Source: Acidimicrobiaceae bacterium
GTDB lineage: Bacteria; Actinomycetota; Acidimicrobiia; Acidimicrobiales; RAAP-2
Assembly: GCA_003161575.1 (NCBI GenBank)
Contig: PMOE01000053.1
Span: 48,459-108,312, forward strand
Direction of reading: 5' to 3'
Length of the DNA stretch: 59,854 bases
Notes under the pieces: model-generated
The model's database searches: none
What the model was told of the DNA's origin: nothing
Seen by the model: only the letters and a program-made list of their open reading frames with translations
Translations under genes and position numbers: made by a program
Shown here: positions 43,613-53,458 of the stretch, piece by piece
Layout: every line of letters starts with the position of its first letter
Numbering within the stretch: the stretch's first letter is position 1

Positions 43613-46498
43613 ATGACGATGACGAGAGGGTGGACGACGGTGCAGTGGCGGTGGCGGGTGCTGCAACTGGCGGGAGTGCTCGTCCTGGCCGCGGCCGCTT
43701 TGACCATCTTCCTCTCGCCGGCGGGCGCGACCGGGCCGCCGAACGGCAGCACGATCCCCAACGCTGCAGTTCCCACCGGGATCTTCACGGCGTCGACACC
43801 CTTCTCGAGCGGTCAGCAGGTCAACGTCGAGGTGCCGGCCAACAGCCTTCTTCCCCTCACCGCGAACGTCAACATTTTGGAGTGCTCCGCTCCCGGCGGC
43901 GTCGTCCCAACCGACCCTTTGGAGTGTGACGGCAGCACCATCCAGGGCGTGACCCTCAAGCCGGAATCCAACGGGTCGATCGATCTGCAGGCCGAGAAGA
44001 ACACGCTGTACACGCTGTACGCATTACCCGACCTTGCCTCGCTCGGGGAGACCTCGGGCCCCGAATGTGACCTGACCACCGAATGCGTTCTCTATATCGG
44101 CACCGAGCAGAGCGATTTCACCCAACCCCATTACTGGTCCCAACCGTTCTTCATCAATCCGAACGCGGGAGTCGATAACGGTCAGAACCCGGGCGACGGC
44201 AGCGCACCCCCGGCTCCGAGCGAGCCGTCGGCCACCATTTCGACGGTGAGCGCGACCTCCCCGAGCGCAGCGGCTGACGACGAGGATCCCGATAGCGTCG
44301 CGGTCACCCTGCTTGGGACCGGGAACGTCCCGGTGCCGGGCAAGGCGGTCTCGCTCAGCCAAGGCGCCGGTCACTCCACCGTGGCCCCGTCACCGCCAGC
44401 AACGGTGGTGACCAACGCCAGCGGCGTCGCCACCTTCACGGTCACCGACTCGACGGCCGAATCGGTTACCTACAGCGCCACCGACGCGACCGACTCCATT
44501 CCGATCACCCAGACTGCGTCGGTCAACTTCCAAACACCGACCGTCTCGGCCGCGCACTCGTCGGTCGCCGCCGCCCCCCCCGCAGTGCCCGCCGACGGTG
44601 CAACGACGTCGACGGTCACCGTGACCCTCCGTGACCAGGCGGCCGACCCGCAGCCGCTCGCGGGCCGTACGGTCACCCTCAGCCAGGGGAGCGGACATTC
44701 CTCCCCCATACCGGCCGCACCGGGATCGGACGTCACCAATGCCCAAGGAGTGGCGACCTTCACCGTGATCGACACGACTCCCGAACTGGTCACCTACGGT
44801 GCACGCGACACGACCGACGGCGTGACGCTCACGGCGACCACACAGGTCACCTTTGGGACGCTCACGGTGTCGGGTACCACGTCGACCGTGAGTGCTCCGT
44901 CCCCGGCCCCGGTCGGTGGACCGGCCGTCTCGGTGACGGTGACGCTGTTGACCTCGAACTCAGACCCGGTGGTGGGAAAGACGGTGACCCTGGCCGCATC
45001 CTCGGGTTCCGTCGCGATCACCCCCTCGGCGACTCCGGACGTAACGGGAGCGAACGGCCAGGCCACGTTCAGCGTCAGCGACACGGCGGCGGAATCAGTG
45101 ACTTTCACCGCCACCGACGCAACCGATGCCGATCTCGTGCTCACCCACACCGCGGTGGTGGCATTCGCAGCCCCCGCCCCCTCGGCGATCTTCTCGACCA
45201 TTGCCGCCGGTTCGCCGACCGGGCCGGCCGACGGTACGACGCCCGTGACCATCTCCGTCGTGATCAGGGACCAGTTCACGAACCCGCTCGCTGGCAAGAC
45301 CGTGCTGCTCGCCGCCAATCCGCCGGGCTCGGTGGCGGTCGTACCGACCGCGAGCGGGAACGCAACCCCCGGTGTCACCAACGCCTCGGGGACGGCGCAG
45401 TTCTCCGTCCTTGACACGACAGCGGAAAGTGTCACGTTCACCGCCACCGACACCACCGATGCAGTGCATGTCAATGGAAGTGCCAACGTCGTGTTCACCG
45501 CCGGAAGCCCGGATGCCAACCAGTCCACCGTCACGTCCAACCCCACCAGCGCCCCTTCGGACGGGAAGACGACGTCGACGGTCACGGTGACGCTGAACGA
45601 CCACTTCGGCAATCCCATCTCGGGGAAGACCATCAGCCTGCAGGCGACTAACGGAAGCTCATCGATCACGGCGGTCGACGACACAACCGATACGAACGGT
45701 GCGGCCACGTTCACCGTCGATGATGCCGATCAGGAAGTCGTCGGGTATATCGCTACCGACACCACCGATTTGCTGCAACTCAACGCCGAGGCGGTGGTCA
45801 CCTTCGGTAACCCAGCCATCCCGCCGCCGGTTCCCGCCGACTGCGCGATGGTGGCAAGCCCGCAGAGCGTGGCCGCCGACGGCACGACATCGGCGACGGT
45901 CACAGTCCTTTTGTACGACGCGGAGGGCAATCCGGTTCCCGCACAGAGCGTGACCCTCGCTCCTTCGGGAGGTAGTTCGGTCGTCACCGCGCTCAGTGGA
46001 GCGAGCGGAGCGGAGAGGGAGCGGAGCCTCACGGTCACCGGGACATCGGCTTCCAACGGCCAGGCCACATTCGCGGTGACCGACACCACCGCAGAGCAGG
46101 TGACGTACACGGCGACCGATACGACGGACAGTCTCGCACTCACCGGCCAGAGCGTCACGATCTCGTTCACCCAGCCACTGGCGAGTACGACGACCACGAC
46201 GACCACCGCGACTACGACTGCGACTACGCCCACCACCTCAGGCACCGGTACCACGTCAACCACATCGACGGTCACCCCGGCCGCCGCCGCCCCAGCGTCA
46301 ACTGGGGGAAACAGTGCCTCGGGCGGCAGTGTCTCGGACTCCTCGGGTTTCGGCGGATCGGCCTCGACCGGATCGTCCGGGGCATCCCTGGCCTTTACCG
46401 GCGCTCCGACACTCCTACCGTGGCTGCTCGGTCTCGGGGCGTTCCTGCTCTTCTTGGGCACCCTCGGTCGGCGCCTATTGATCTGGAGGTCGCGATGA
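43613..46498 (+). CDS. Sortase-anchored surface protein with Ig-like repeats
   Basis: A 961-residue surface protein. The chosen ATG at 43613 gives a clean signal peptide; upstream ATGs at 43556 and earlier are possible. Order: signal (1-41), a four-cysteine domain (about 42-205: [36 protein letters not shown]), six or more bacterial Ig-like (invasin/Big_1-type) repeats of about 100 residues, each with an NxxGxATFTVTDTTAExVTYxATDTTD-like ending, a Thr-rich stalk, and a sorting signal LAFTG (926-930) plus hydrophobic helix and RRLLIWRSR tail. The signal is of the LAxTG kind used by class E sortases. Its stop overlaps the next start (ATGA). A likely role is adhesion or scaffold. Confidence 0.82.
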   Translation: MTMTRGWTTVQWRWRVLQLAGVLVLAAAALTIFLSPAGATGPPNGSTIPNAAVPTGIFTASTPFSSGQQVNVEVPANSLLPLTANVNILECSAPGGVVPTDPLECDGSTIQGVTLKPESNGSIDLQAEKNTLYTLYALPDLASLGETSGPECDLTTECVLYIGTEQSDFTQPHYWSQPFFINPNAGVDNGQNPGDGSAPPAPSEPSATISTVSATSPSAAADDEDPDSVAVTLLGTGNVPVPGKAVSLSQGAGHSTVAPSPPATVVTNASGVATFTVTDSTAESVTYSATDATDSIPITQTASVNFQTPTVSAAHSSVAAAPPAVPADGATTSTVTVTLRDQAADPQPLAGRTVTLSQGSGHSSPIPAAPGSDVTNAQGVATFTVIDTTPELVTYGARDTTDGVTLTATTQVTFGTLTVSGTTSTVSAPSPAPVGGPAVSVTVTLLTSNSDPVVGKTVTLAASSGSVAITPSATPDVTGANGQATFSVSDTAAESVTFTATDATDADLVLTHTAVVAFAAPAPSAIFSTIAAGSPTGPADGTTPVTISVVIRDQFTNPLAGKTVLLAANPPGSVAVVPTASGNATPGVTNASGTAQFSVLDTTAESVTFTATDTTDAVHVNGSANVVFTAGSPDANQSTVTSNPTSAPSDGKTTSTVTVTLNDHFGNPISGKTISLQATNGSSSITAVDDTTDTNGAATFTVDDADQEVVGYIATDTTDLLQLNAEAVVTFGNPAIPPPVPADCAMVASPQSVAADGTTSATVTVLLYDAEGNPVPAQSVTLAPSGGSSVVTALSGASGAERERSLTVTGTSASNGQATFAVTDTTAEQVTYTATDTTDSLALTGQSVTISFTQPLASTTTTTTTATTTATTPTTSGTGTTSTTSTVTPAAAAPASTGGNSASGGSVSDSSGFGGSASTGSSGASLAFTGAPTLLPWLLGLGAFLLFLGTLGRRLLIWRSR

Positions 46499-47025
46499 GG
46501 GCCCACCGCGTGCACGCTTTGTGGCTCCGCCGGGCCGGGTCCATCACGCTTGTGGTGATGGTGGCCGGAGCGGCGGGCACCGGCGTCGGGCCGGCGCCCG
46601 CAGGCGCTGCCACCACCCCCACGCTGACCGTCACTCCTGGTGGGCCCTACCACAGCGGCGAGACCATCAACGTGTCGGTCGGAGCGAACCGTTTCTTCCG
46701 GCCGTTCGGACGGGTCAACATTCTTGAGTGCGCCGACCCACGGGGCACGAAGGCGAATCTGCCGACGGACGAGAACACCTGCGACGGGAACACGATCCAG
46801 GGCAACACGATCCTGGTGAAGAAGGATGGAAGCTTCTCCGAGCGGGGCTATCAGCTGTACGTCCTACCGAGCGTCGCCTTGGGCGAGACGCCAGACGCGC
46901 GTCCGGTGTGCAATCGAAAGAGTCCGTGCGTGCTCTATGTCGGAGAGGACCAGGGCAACTTCACCTGGCCGAAGGAGTTCTCCCGGCCATTTTCCTTCTC
47001 TTCGGAGCCGAAGAAGTCGCAGTGA
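46495..47025 (+). CDS. Small secreted four-cysteine-domain protein
   Basis: The 176-residue product starts at an ATG overlapping the previous stop. It has a signal peptide (LWLRRAGSITLVVMVAGAAG, cleavage near AGA-AT) and one copy of the domain shared with the genes at 43613, 47022 and 56130: GGPYHSGETINVSV, VNILECADPRG, CDGNTIQG, CVLYVGEDQGNFTWP. The four cysteines pair by position as in neocarzinostatin-like proteins (inference). It lacks an anchor, so it is probably released or bound by a partner. It is coupled to the next gene through GTGA. Confidence 0.75.
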   Translation: MRAHRVHALWLRRAGSITLVVMVAGAAGTGVGPAPAGAATTPTLTVTPGGPYHSGETINVSVGANRFFRPFGRVNILECADPRGTKANLPTDENTCDGNTIQGNTILVKKDGSFSERGYQLYVLPSVALGETPDARPVCNRKSPCVLYVGEDQGNFTWPKEFSRPFSFSSEPKKSQ

Positions 47026-47849
47026 CGAGCCGCTCGGTGAGTTCGTGGCTCTTCGGCAACCTCGGCATCGCTGGAATCCTGGGTGCGGGCATCGTGGCTG
47101 CCGTCGGGCTCCACCCGGCGGTGGCGGGGGCCTCGACTCCGACGCTCACCGTCACCCCGGGTCCCCCTTTCCACAGCGGCGAGACCGTCAACGTGTCGGT
47201 CGGACCCAATACGGTCTTCACTCCCTTTGCCAGGGTGAACATCCTCGAATGCGCGGATCCCGGCGGTTCAGCGGCCAACCTGCCCAAGGACGACACCACC
47301 TGTGACGGGAACACGATTCAGGGTGACAGCCTCATCGTCCGGCGCGACGGAGGCTTCAGTGAGCAGAGCTACACGCTCTACCAGCTGCCTAGCACGGCAC
47401 TCGGGGAGCAGCCGGACTTCCAGCCGGTGTGCAATGCGACCAATCCCTGCGTCCTGTTCGTGGGCCAGGACCAGAACGACTTCACCCAACCCAAGTTGTT
47501 CTCGACGCCCTTTTCCATCGCCGACGGCGGGCCGTCGGCAGCGGCACCGGTCCCCGCTCCGACCCTCTCGGCTTCATCGGGCGCACCCGGACCGGCGACG
47601 GGCGTCACCGGGAAGTCGGCGTCGAGTGGATCGTCCCTCAGCTCGGGGGACGGCCCCACGGCCCCGGTGAAGGCGACGGCGTCGGCCGCGGCGTCGCAGA
47701 CCGCCGGCCCCGGGACGCTGGCCTTCACCGGCGTATCCGCCGCCCAGCGTGAGATGGCGGTCATCGGCGCGGTGCTCCTGCTCGGCGGCGTCGCGCTCCT
47801 GCTCGGGGGTGCGGTCCGGAAACGACGAGTCCAGCGGATGCCGCCATGA
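47022..47849 (+). CDS. Sortase-anchored four-cysteine-domain protein
   Basis: The 275-residue product from the GTG at 47022 has a signal peptide (FGNLGIAGILGAGIVAAVGL), the four-cysteine domain (GPPFHSGETVNVSV, VNILECADPGG, CDGNTIQG, CVLFVGQDQNDFTQP), a Ser/Ala/Pro/Gly stalk and a sorting signal LAFTG (233-237), helix and RKRRVQRMPP tail. It is the anchored partner of the soluble protein upstream, which is close to it in sequence (a tandem duplication). Its stop overlaps the pstC start (ATGA), which ties the surface proteins directly to the transporter. Confidence 0.78.
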   Translation: MTSRSVSSWLFGNLGIAGILGAGIVAAVGLHPAVAGASTPTLTVTPGPPFHSGETVNVSVGPNTVFTPFARVNILECADPGGSAANLPKDDTTCDGNTIQGDSLIVRRDGGFSEQSYTLYQLPSTALGEQPDFQPVCNATNPCVLFVGQDQNDFTQPKLFSTPFSIADGGPSAAAPVPAPTLSASSGAPGPATGVTGKSASSGSSLSSGDGPTAPVKATASAAASQTAGPGTLAFTGVSAAQREMAVIGAVLLLGGVALLLGGAVRKRRVQRMPP

Positions 47850-48832
47850 CCGCGGTCGTGACCCCGCCTGCACCGGAGGACGCGGGGCCTGACGACGTCC
47901 CGATGGTCTTGCATTCGGCGCCGAGCGGACCCGACCGGGTGTTCAGTGGCGTCCTCGCCGGCAGCAGCGGCATCGTGCTGTTCCTCTTGGTGGGCACCGT
48001 TGGGTTCCTCTGCTATTACGGGTGGCCGGCCCTGCGTGACGGCGGGATCCACATATTCTCGACCACCTGGTCGCCCGACTCGGGGCACTTCGGGATGCTC
48101 CCGTTCCTCGCCGGTTCGGTCGCCATCGCCGTGATCGGGGTGGCCATCGCCACCCCGATCTCACTGGCGACCGGCCTCATGATCAACGAATACGCGCCGC
48201 GGCGGCTCAAGCCCGCGCTCACCGGGGTGATCGACATGCTGGCCACGGTCCCGAGCATCGTCTACGGATTCTGGGGGCTCCAACTCATCTCCCCCCTGCA
48301 GGCGGCACCGGCCCGGTGGCTGGCCGAGAACCTTGGATTCGTGCCCATCTTGCGGACCCCCTCTCCGGGTCAGTACGTGAAATCGATCTTCGCCTGCGGT
48401 CTGATCTGTGCGGTCACCATCATCCCGATCATCACCTCGGTCAGCCGCGAGGTGATGGCGCAGACCCCGCGCGACGTCCGTGAGGCCGCGCTCGGACTCG
48501 GAGGGACGCGTTGGGGCATGGTGACCAGCGTCATTTTCCCCTTCTCGCGCAACGGGATCCTCGGCGCAGTACTGCTCGGGTTGGGCCGCGGTCTCGGAGA
48601 GACGATGATCGTGGTCCTCGTCCTGTCCTCAGCCAACCAGCTCACCGACAAGCTGCTCGGGCCCGGGGGCCTGGGATCGATCGCCCAGGAGATTACCGAC
48701 AACTTCGAGTCATCATCGCCCATCTACAAGAGCGGCCTGATCCTTTTGGGCCTGGCGCTCTTCCTCACCACACTGGCCGTCAACATCATCGCCCGACAGA
48801 TCGTCCGGCGCTCGGAGGCGTACGCCTCGTGA
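47846..48832 (+). CDS. pstC: Phosphate-type ABC transporter permease PstC
   Basis: Integral membrane subunit of a PstSCAB-type importer. The 328-residue protein has six membrane helices and the permease EAA-loop motif REAALGLGGTRWGMVTSVIFP that docks on the ATPase. VPSIVYGFWGL and LGRGLGETMIVV are typical of PstC. It starts with an ATG inside the preceding stop and its own stop overlaps the pstA GTG. Phosphate as substrate follows from the family, not from direct evidence. Confidence 0.93.
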   Translation: MTAVVTPPAPEDAGPDDVPMVLHSAPSGPDRVFSGVLAGSSGIVLFLLVGTVGFLCYYGWPALRDGGIHIFSTTWSPDSGHFGMLPFLAGSVAIAVIGVAIATPISLATGLMINEYAPRRLKPALTGVIDMLATVPSIVYGFWGLQLISPLQAAPARWLAENLGFVPILRTPSPGQYVKSIFACGLICAVTIIPIITSVSREVMAQTPRDVREAALGLGGTRWGMVTSVIFPFSRNGILGAVLLGLGRGLGETMIVVLVLSSANQLTDKLLGPGGLGSIAQEITDNFESSSPIYKSGLILLGLALFLTTLAVNIIARQIVRRSEAYAS

Positions 48833-50007
48833 GCCAGCTCACCGAATCCCACACGCCCGCCCCGCCGACACCGCCGGCGCCTCCGAGCCGAGTCGACGGC
48901 GAACCCCGGAACGACCGGCCGATCCGCCAGCGCCGGATCGCCCCCGAAATGGTGGCCGAACTCGGGGGATCCGCCGTCTCTGCGCTGGCGATGGTCTGGC
49001 TGGTCTTCAACCTGTCCGGAGTGTCCGCGCCCTTGGGCTTCGGCTTCTGCTGGCTTGCGGCGTTCCTGACCGTCTACGGGCTCCTCTGCTGGCGACGGCA
49101 CGGGGTGGTGGCCATGAAGGACCGCTTGGCAACGGTGGCGATCTGGGTGGGGGCACTGTTGGCCTTCATACCGCTTGTTGCGGTCATCTCCTATGTGGTC
49201 CTGAAGGGCGCACGGGCCGTCTTCTCCGACTTCCCCCACTTCTTCTACGCCGACTTCTCCAACTACACCCTCTCGGCTCCGACGAGCGCCGTCGGAGCGG
49301 GGGCGGCGATCGTCGGGACCGTCGAGCAGGTTGGCCTGGCCACCATCATCACGGTTCCGCTCGGCATGCTGACGGCGACGTACGTAGTGGACCACCGGAA
49401 CTTCTTCTCCCGGGTGGTAAGCCATGTCGTCGACGCCATGAGCGGATCACCGGCCATCATCGCCGGTCTGTTTGTCTACCTGCTCTGGGTGGTGCCGCAC
49501 CATCAGACCGGCAAGTCAGGGTTGGCCGCTGCGTTGGCCCTCTCGGTCATGATGCTCCCGATCGTCACCCGGGCCGCGCAAGAGGTGATCGCCATCGTGC
49601 CCGGATCGCTGAGGGAGGCCTCCCTCGCCCTCGGTTCGCCGCAGTGGCGGTCCGTGCTGCGAGTGATCTTGCCGACGGCCCGGGTCGGACTCGTGACCGC
49701 AGTCATCTTGGGCGTGGCCCGTATCGCCGGCGAGACCGCCCCGGTGCTCTTCGTCGCCGGAGGGAGTCCGAACTACAACTGGAATCCTTTTTCGGGCCAG
49801 CAGGATGACCTCCCATTGCGGGTGTATCAGATGATCTTCCAAGCCGGAGGGAACGCCCGCAATGACGCCTGGGGCGTCTCGTTCGTCCTGGTGTTGGTGG
49901 TGCTGACCCTTTTTCTTCTCGCCCGCTTGATCGGGGCGTCGGGACCAGGTCGGAGTCTGGCCCCCTGGCGTGTGCTGCGCCGCGGTCCTCAGAGGTCCGG
50001 CCGATGA
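48829..50007 (+). CDS. pstA: Phosphate-type ABC transporter permease PstA
   Basis: Second membrane subunit of the importer. The 392-residue product from the GTG at 48829 has a Pro-rich cytosolic start, two extra hydrophobic segments (VSALAMVWLVFNLSGV; FGFCWLAAFLTVYGLLC), then the six-helix permease core with SGSPAIIAGLFVYLLWVV and the EAA loop LREASLALGSPQWRSVLRVILP. The IAGETAPVLF segment is typical of PstA. The N-terminal extra helices make it longer than E. coli PstA. Its stop overlaps an ATG (50004), but the next gene probably starts at 50085. Confidence 0.92.
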   Translation: MSQLTESHTPAPPTPPAPPSRVDGEPRNDRPIRQRRIAPEMVAELGGSAVSALAMVWLVFNLSGVSAPLGFGFCWLAAFLTVYGLLCWRRHGVVAMKDRLATVAIWVGALLAFIPLVAVISYVVLKGARAVFSDFPHFFYADFSNYTLSAPTSAVGAGAAIVGTVEQVGLATIITVPLGMLTATYVVDHRNFFSRVVSHVVDAMSGSPAIIAGLFVYLLWVVPHHQTGKSGLAAALALSVMMLPIVTRAAQEVIAIVPGSLREASLALGSPQWRSVLRVILPTARVGLVTAVILGVARIAGETAPVLFVAGGSPNYNWNPFSGQQDDLPLRVYQMIFQAGGNARNDAWGVSFVLVLVVLTLFLLARLIGASGPGRSLAPWRVLRRGPQRSGR

Positions 50008-50084
50008 CCGGGCCCCACAAGGTTGTTGACACAGGCTCACCACCCCGCCTTGCGGGTCTAACAAGCTCAAAGGAGCAGACGCCG

Positions 50085-51905
50085 ATGCAGGTTGCTGAGC
50101 GACGCCATACGGTCTTCATGCGCAGGATCTTTCAACGCGGCGGAACCCTGGGCGTGGTCCTGTGCGCAGCGGCGCTGTCCGCACTCGGGGCTCCCGGAGC
50201 GGCGAGCGCCGCCCCGTCGGTTCCGGGCCAGTCAGTGACACCGATCGACTCCTCGGCGCCCCCCACTCAGACGCCCACCACCACCTCCCCGACAACCGCA
50301 TCTGCTCAGGGTGGGGGAGGCAACGGGCAACCCGAAAGTTCCGATCCGACGGCGACCACGACAACGACCCAACCGACACCCGTTGTCAACCAGACGCCGC
50401 TCGGTGGCACGGCGGCCAGGCCGTTCACCAATGCCGCGTTGAACGGGGTCGGATCATCTTTTGCGGCACCGGCGATCGAAACCTGGCGCAGCGACGTCTC
50501 GAACGCACCGTATAACTTGACCATGAATTACACGAGTAGCAACTCGGGGGACGGCCGCTACCAGTTCACCAACCAGACGACCGACTACGCCGTCAGCGAT
50601 ATCGGATATGTCGGGAACACCGACACGACGCCACCCAGCTTTCCGTTCATCTTCGTGCCGATCACGGCCGGTGGTATCGCCTTCATGTACAACATCCCGG
50701 GCTTGGCCCAGACGTTGCAGCTCAGCAGTTACACCGCCTGCGCCGTGTTGACCGGAGGCATCACCAACTGGAATAACTCCAACATCGCGCAAGACAACCC
50801 CGGGGTGACGCTGCCCAACCTCCCGATCAAGCCGGTCTCAGAAAGCGACTCTGCGGGCACCAACTACGTCTTGGAGGAATGGTGCATCGACGAACAGCCC
50901 GCAGTGTGGACCGCGTTCGCCAACTCTCAGAACTCTCAGCAAGGTGGTCCGACCGACGGGGTGACTATCAGTGCGAGCGCACCGAACTCCAACTGGCCCG
51001 GCGTCCAAGGTGGCCTCGATGACCAGAACACCACCTCGGTGGCGAGTGACATCGCCACCAACCCCGGGGCGATCGGCGCGGTGCAGCTCCAGTACGCGAC
51101 CGACCTGGGCTTCACCGGGAGCGATCCCTCCAAGGCCGTGGCCTCGGTCAAGAACGCCAGTGGGGACTACGCCCAGCCCACCCCGGTGGATGTGTCGTCG
51201 GCCCTGGCCTATGCCACCCAGCAGGCAAACGGGACCCACGTGTTGAACTTCAACGGCCAGGGACCGCACGTCTACAACCCCTCGACCTATAGCTACCTGT
51301 TGACCCCGACGACGGGGTGGGCGACGTCGAAGGGCGCGACCATGAGTGCGTTCGTGAACTACGCGCTGACGCTCGGTCAACAAGAGGCGCCCAAATTCGG
51401 CTACGCCAGCCTCGGGCTTTCGCTCGAACAGTACGGGGTCAACGCGGTGACCCTGGACGTGCCGGGTGCCGTCGCGGTCACGACCGCCGAGAAAACGGCG
51501 TACGCCTGCGGGGACCTGACCCCGACCGAGGTCGCGGCCGGCCAGACCACTCCCACCTGCGGGGTCACCAATACCGCCGCGCCCCCTCCGCCGCCCAACG
51601 CCGGCAACGGCGGCACGGGCTCAAACACGGCCGGCGGGACCAGCTCGACGTCGACGGGGACCGGGACCGGAGCGAACGCCAGCTCGCATGGGGCGACCGT
51701 CTCCGCCTCGGCTCGAGGAGGGGTAGGGGCCCACGGATCCCTGTCGTCGGTCGATCCGGGGGTCTCGCTCTCGGGTTCCCCGACGATGGCTTTCACCGGC
51801 GGGAACCCGGTGCCCCTGACGGCCCTCGGCCTGTTCTTGCTCGGGCTCGGGTTCTTCGGCCGTCGGCGTGTGCTGCGGGGTCGTACGACCGGGTCGGGCC
51901 GATGA
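50085..51905 (+). CDS. pstS: Sortase-anchored PstS phosphate-binding protein
   Basis: Solute receptor of the importer. The ATG at 50085 follows AAAGGAG and begins a signal peptide (cleavage near ASA-AP at about 43); an ATG at 50004 would overlap pstA. After a Thr/Pro linker the PstS core shows LNGVGSSFAAPAIETW, SSNSGDGRYQF and DYAVSDIGY, the ligand-loop positions of PstS, then SDSAGTNYVLEEW. A Gly/Ser/Thr stalk leads to MAFTG (568-572), a hydrophobic helix and RRRVLRGRTTGSGR, which is a sortase-type signal. Gram-positive PstS is normally a lipoprotein; there is no lipobox here. This unusual anchoring is a main point of interest. Confidence 0.85.
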   Translation: MQVAERRHTVFMRRIFQRGGTLGVVLCAAALSALGAPGAASAAPSVPGQSVTPIDSSAPPTQTPTTTSPTTASAQGGGGNGQPESSDPTATTTTTQPTPVVNQTPLGGTAARPFTNAALNGVGSSFAAPAIETWRSDVSNAPYNLTMNYTSSNSGDGRYQFTNQTTDYAVSDIGYVGNTDTTPPSFPFIFVPITAGGIAFMYNIPGLAQTLQLSSYTACAVLTGGITNWNNSNIAQDNPGVTLPNLPIKPVSESDSAGTNYVLEEWCIDEQPAVWTAFANSQNSQQGGPTDGVTISASAPNSNWPGVQGGLDDQNTTSVASDIATNPGAIGAVQLQYATDLGFTGSDPSKAVASVKNASGDYAQPTPVDVSSALAYATQQANGTHVLNFNGQGPHVYNPSTYSYLLTPTTGWATSKGATMSAFVNYALTLGQQEAPKFGYASLGLSLEQYGVNAVTLDVPGAVAVTTAEKTAYACGDLTPTEVAAGQTTPTCGVTNTAAPPPPPNAGNGGTGSNTAGGTSSTSTGTGTGANASSHGATVSASARGGVGAHGSLSSVDPGVSLSGSPTMAFTGGNPVPLTALGLFLLGLGFFGRRRVLRGRTTGSGR

Positions 51906-53458
51906 GGCGCACCCTCATTTCGCTGGGGGGAACCTTGCTCGTGGCTGCCACCGCGCTCGCCGCCGGTGCGCTTGTCGGGGTCAGCGCCGGGGCCGCGTCG
52001 GCCGGTGCCACAACAATGTCGGGCACGTTGGTCGGGGAGGGCGGCTCGTACCTCCAGCCAGTCACGAGCAAGCTGCTCCACGACGACGGGATCAATCTCC
52101 TCCCTGACTTTGGGGCCTATACCAACACCGACCTCGACCAAGGGATCGCTGACTTTGTCGGCAGCGCCCCCGACCAGTTCGCGGCGGACTATGTCGTCAG
52201 CGAGCGGGCGCTCACGGCCGCCGAAGCCAGCACGGCGCAGGCCAACGGCCGGTCGTTCGCCTATGTGCCCTTCGCCGCGGCACCGGTGGCCGTCGTCAAC
52301 CTGGTCCCAACCGCGTCGTTCGGTACGCAGACGATCCAACCGTCGGACTTCTGCCCGCACGTCCAGCTGTCTCTCACAGATCTCGCCACCCTGTACGGCT
52401 TCGACTCGGCCAACCCGCTCGTGTCCTGGGGTGACTCGAGGTTGCAGTGTTCGGACTCAGCCCCGCTCGAACCCCTCGGCCCCGGTCTGGCGGGGAACCT
52501 CGATCCGACAATGGAGAACTACGCCCTGATGTCGCTGCTCGACAGCACTCCTTCGTCCAAGGCGCTGTTCGACGCCGGGCTTGAGAACCGCAAGTCGGTT
52601 ACGACCGACGACACGCCCAGCGAGCACTGGCCGTACGGAGGGGGCATACCAGGTGGCGACGAGGTCCTCATCGGCAAGCTGATCGGCATCAACGACCGCA
52701 CCAACGCTCCGAGCAGCCTCGCCGCGTTTTGGCAACTCGGAACGACGTTCCCGGTGTCATCGGTCTGGACGGGTGCCCCGCTCGGCACTCCATGGAATCT
52801 GCCCACGGCCGCCATTCAGAACGCGCAGGGCTCCTACGTGGCCCCCTCAACGGGGGCGGCTTCGGCAGACGAGGCCGATGCCTCGCTCGCCTCGACCACC
52901 GACCCCTCGACAAACAACCTGGTGACCTTCAATCCAAGCGCGACCGACGCGACCGCCTACAACAGCTACCTGATGGAGGAGAGCTATCTGGTGGTCCCCT
53001 TGAACGGCCTGCCGGCCGACAAGGCGACGGCATTGGCCCAGTTCATCAGATTCGTCCTCGGCCCGACCGGCCAGGCGGATGTCTCGAGCTTCGGTGCGGC
53101 ACCGGCGACCCAGGCGATGGTGGCGGCTGGGCTCAAAATCGCCCAAGCGGTCGATGAGGAAGCCGCCGCGTCCACTGCGGCGGCGACCGCGGCGAGCACC
53201 ACGACCACCACGAGCACCACCGCTTCGACGACTGCCACCACTGCGGCTACCTCGACCACCACTACCGTCGGCTCGGCCGCCGTCGGCTCGAATGGCGGAT
53301 CGTCATCGGGATCAAGCAGTGCCGGCGGGAGTTCCTCGTCGTCGGGCCTCGCCTTCACCGGGTCTGACCCCTTGCCGCTCCTCGGGGTGGGCGCCGCGTT
53401 CGTGGTCATCGGCGAGCTATCCCGGCGACGGCTCCGGCGACGCGGAGCGCGATCGTGA
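51902..53458 (+). CDS. Second PstS-like binding protein with sortase signal
   Basis: A divergent PstS paralogue of 518 residues starting with an ATG inside the previous stop. It has a signal peptide (SLGGTLLVAATALAAGALVG), then the core: GEGGSYLQPVTSKLL, FAADYVVSE, VPFAAAPVAVVNLVP, a long loop, and NGLPADKATALAQFIRFVLG. The C-terminus is a Thr/Ser-rich stalk with LAFTG (483-487), a helix and RRRLRRRGARS. The ligand-binding loops are less typical than in the gene at 50085, so it may bind a different anion or act as a scaffold. Its stop overlaps the next small gene (GTGA). Confidence 0.75.
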   Translation: MRRTLISLGGTLLVAATALAAGALVGVSAGAASAGATTMSGTLVGEGGSYLQPVTSKLLHDDGINLLPDFGAYTNTDLDQGIADFVGSAPDQFAADYVVSERALTAAEASTAQANGRSFAYVPFAAAPVAVVNLVPTASFGTQTIQPSDFCPHVQLSLTDLATLYGFDSANPLVSWGDSRLQCSDSAPLEPLGPGLAGNLDPTMENYALMSLLDSTPSSKALFDAGLENRKSVTTDDTPSEHWPYGGGIPGGDEVLIGKLIGINDRTNAPSSLAAFWQLGTTFPVSSVWTGAPLGTPWNLPTAAIQNAQGSYVAPSTGAASADEADASLASTTDPSTNNLVTFNPSATDATAYNSYLMEESYLVVPLNGLPADKATALAQFIRFVLGPTGQADVSSFGAAPATQAMVAAGLKIAQAVDEEAAASTAAATAASTTTTTSTTASTTATTAATSTTTTVGSAAVGSNGGSSSGSSSAGGSSSSSGLAFTGSDPLPLLGVGAAFVVIGELSRRRLRRRGARS

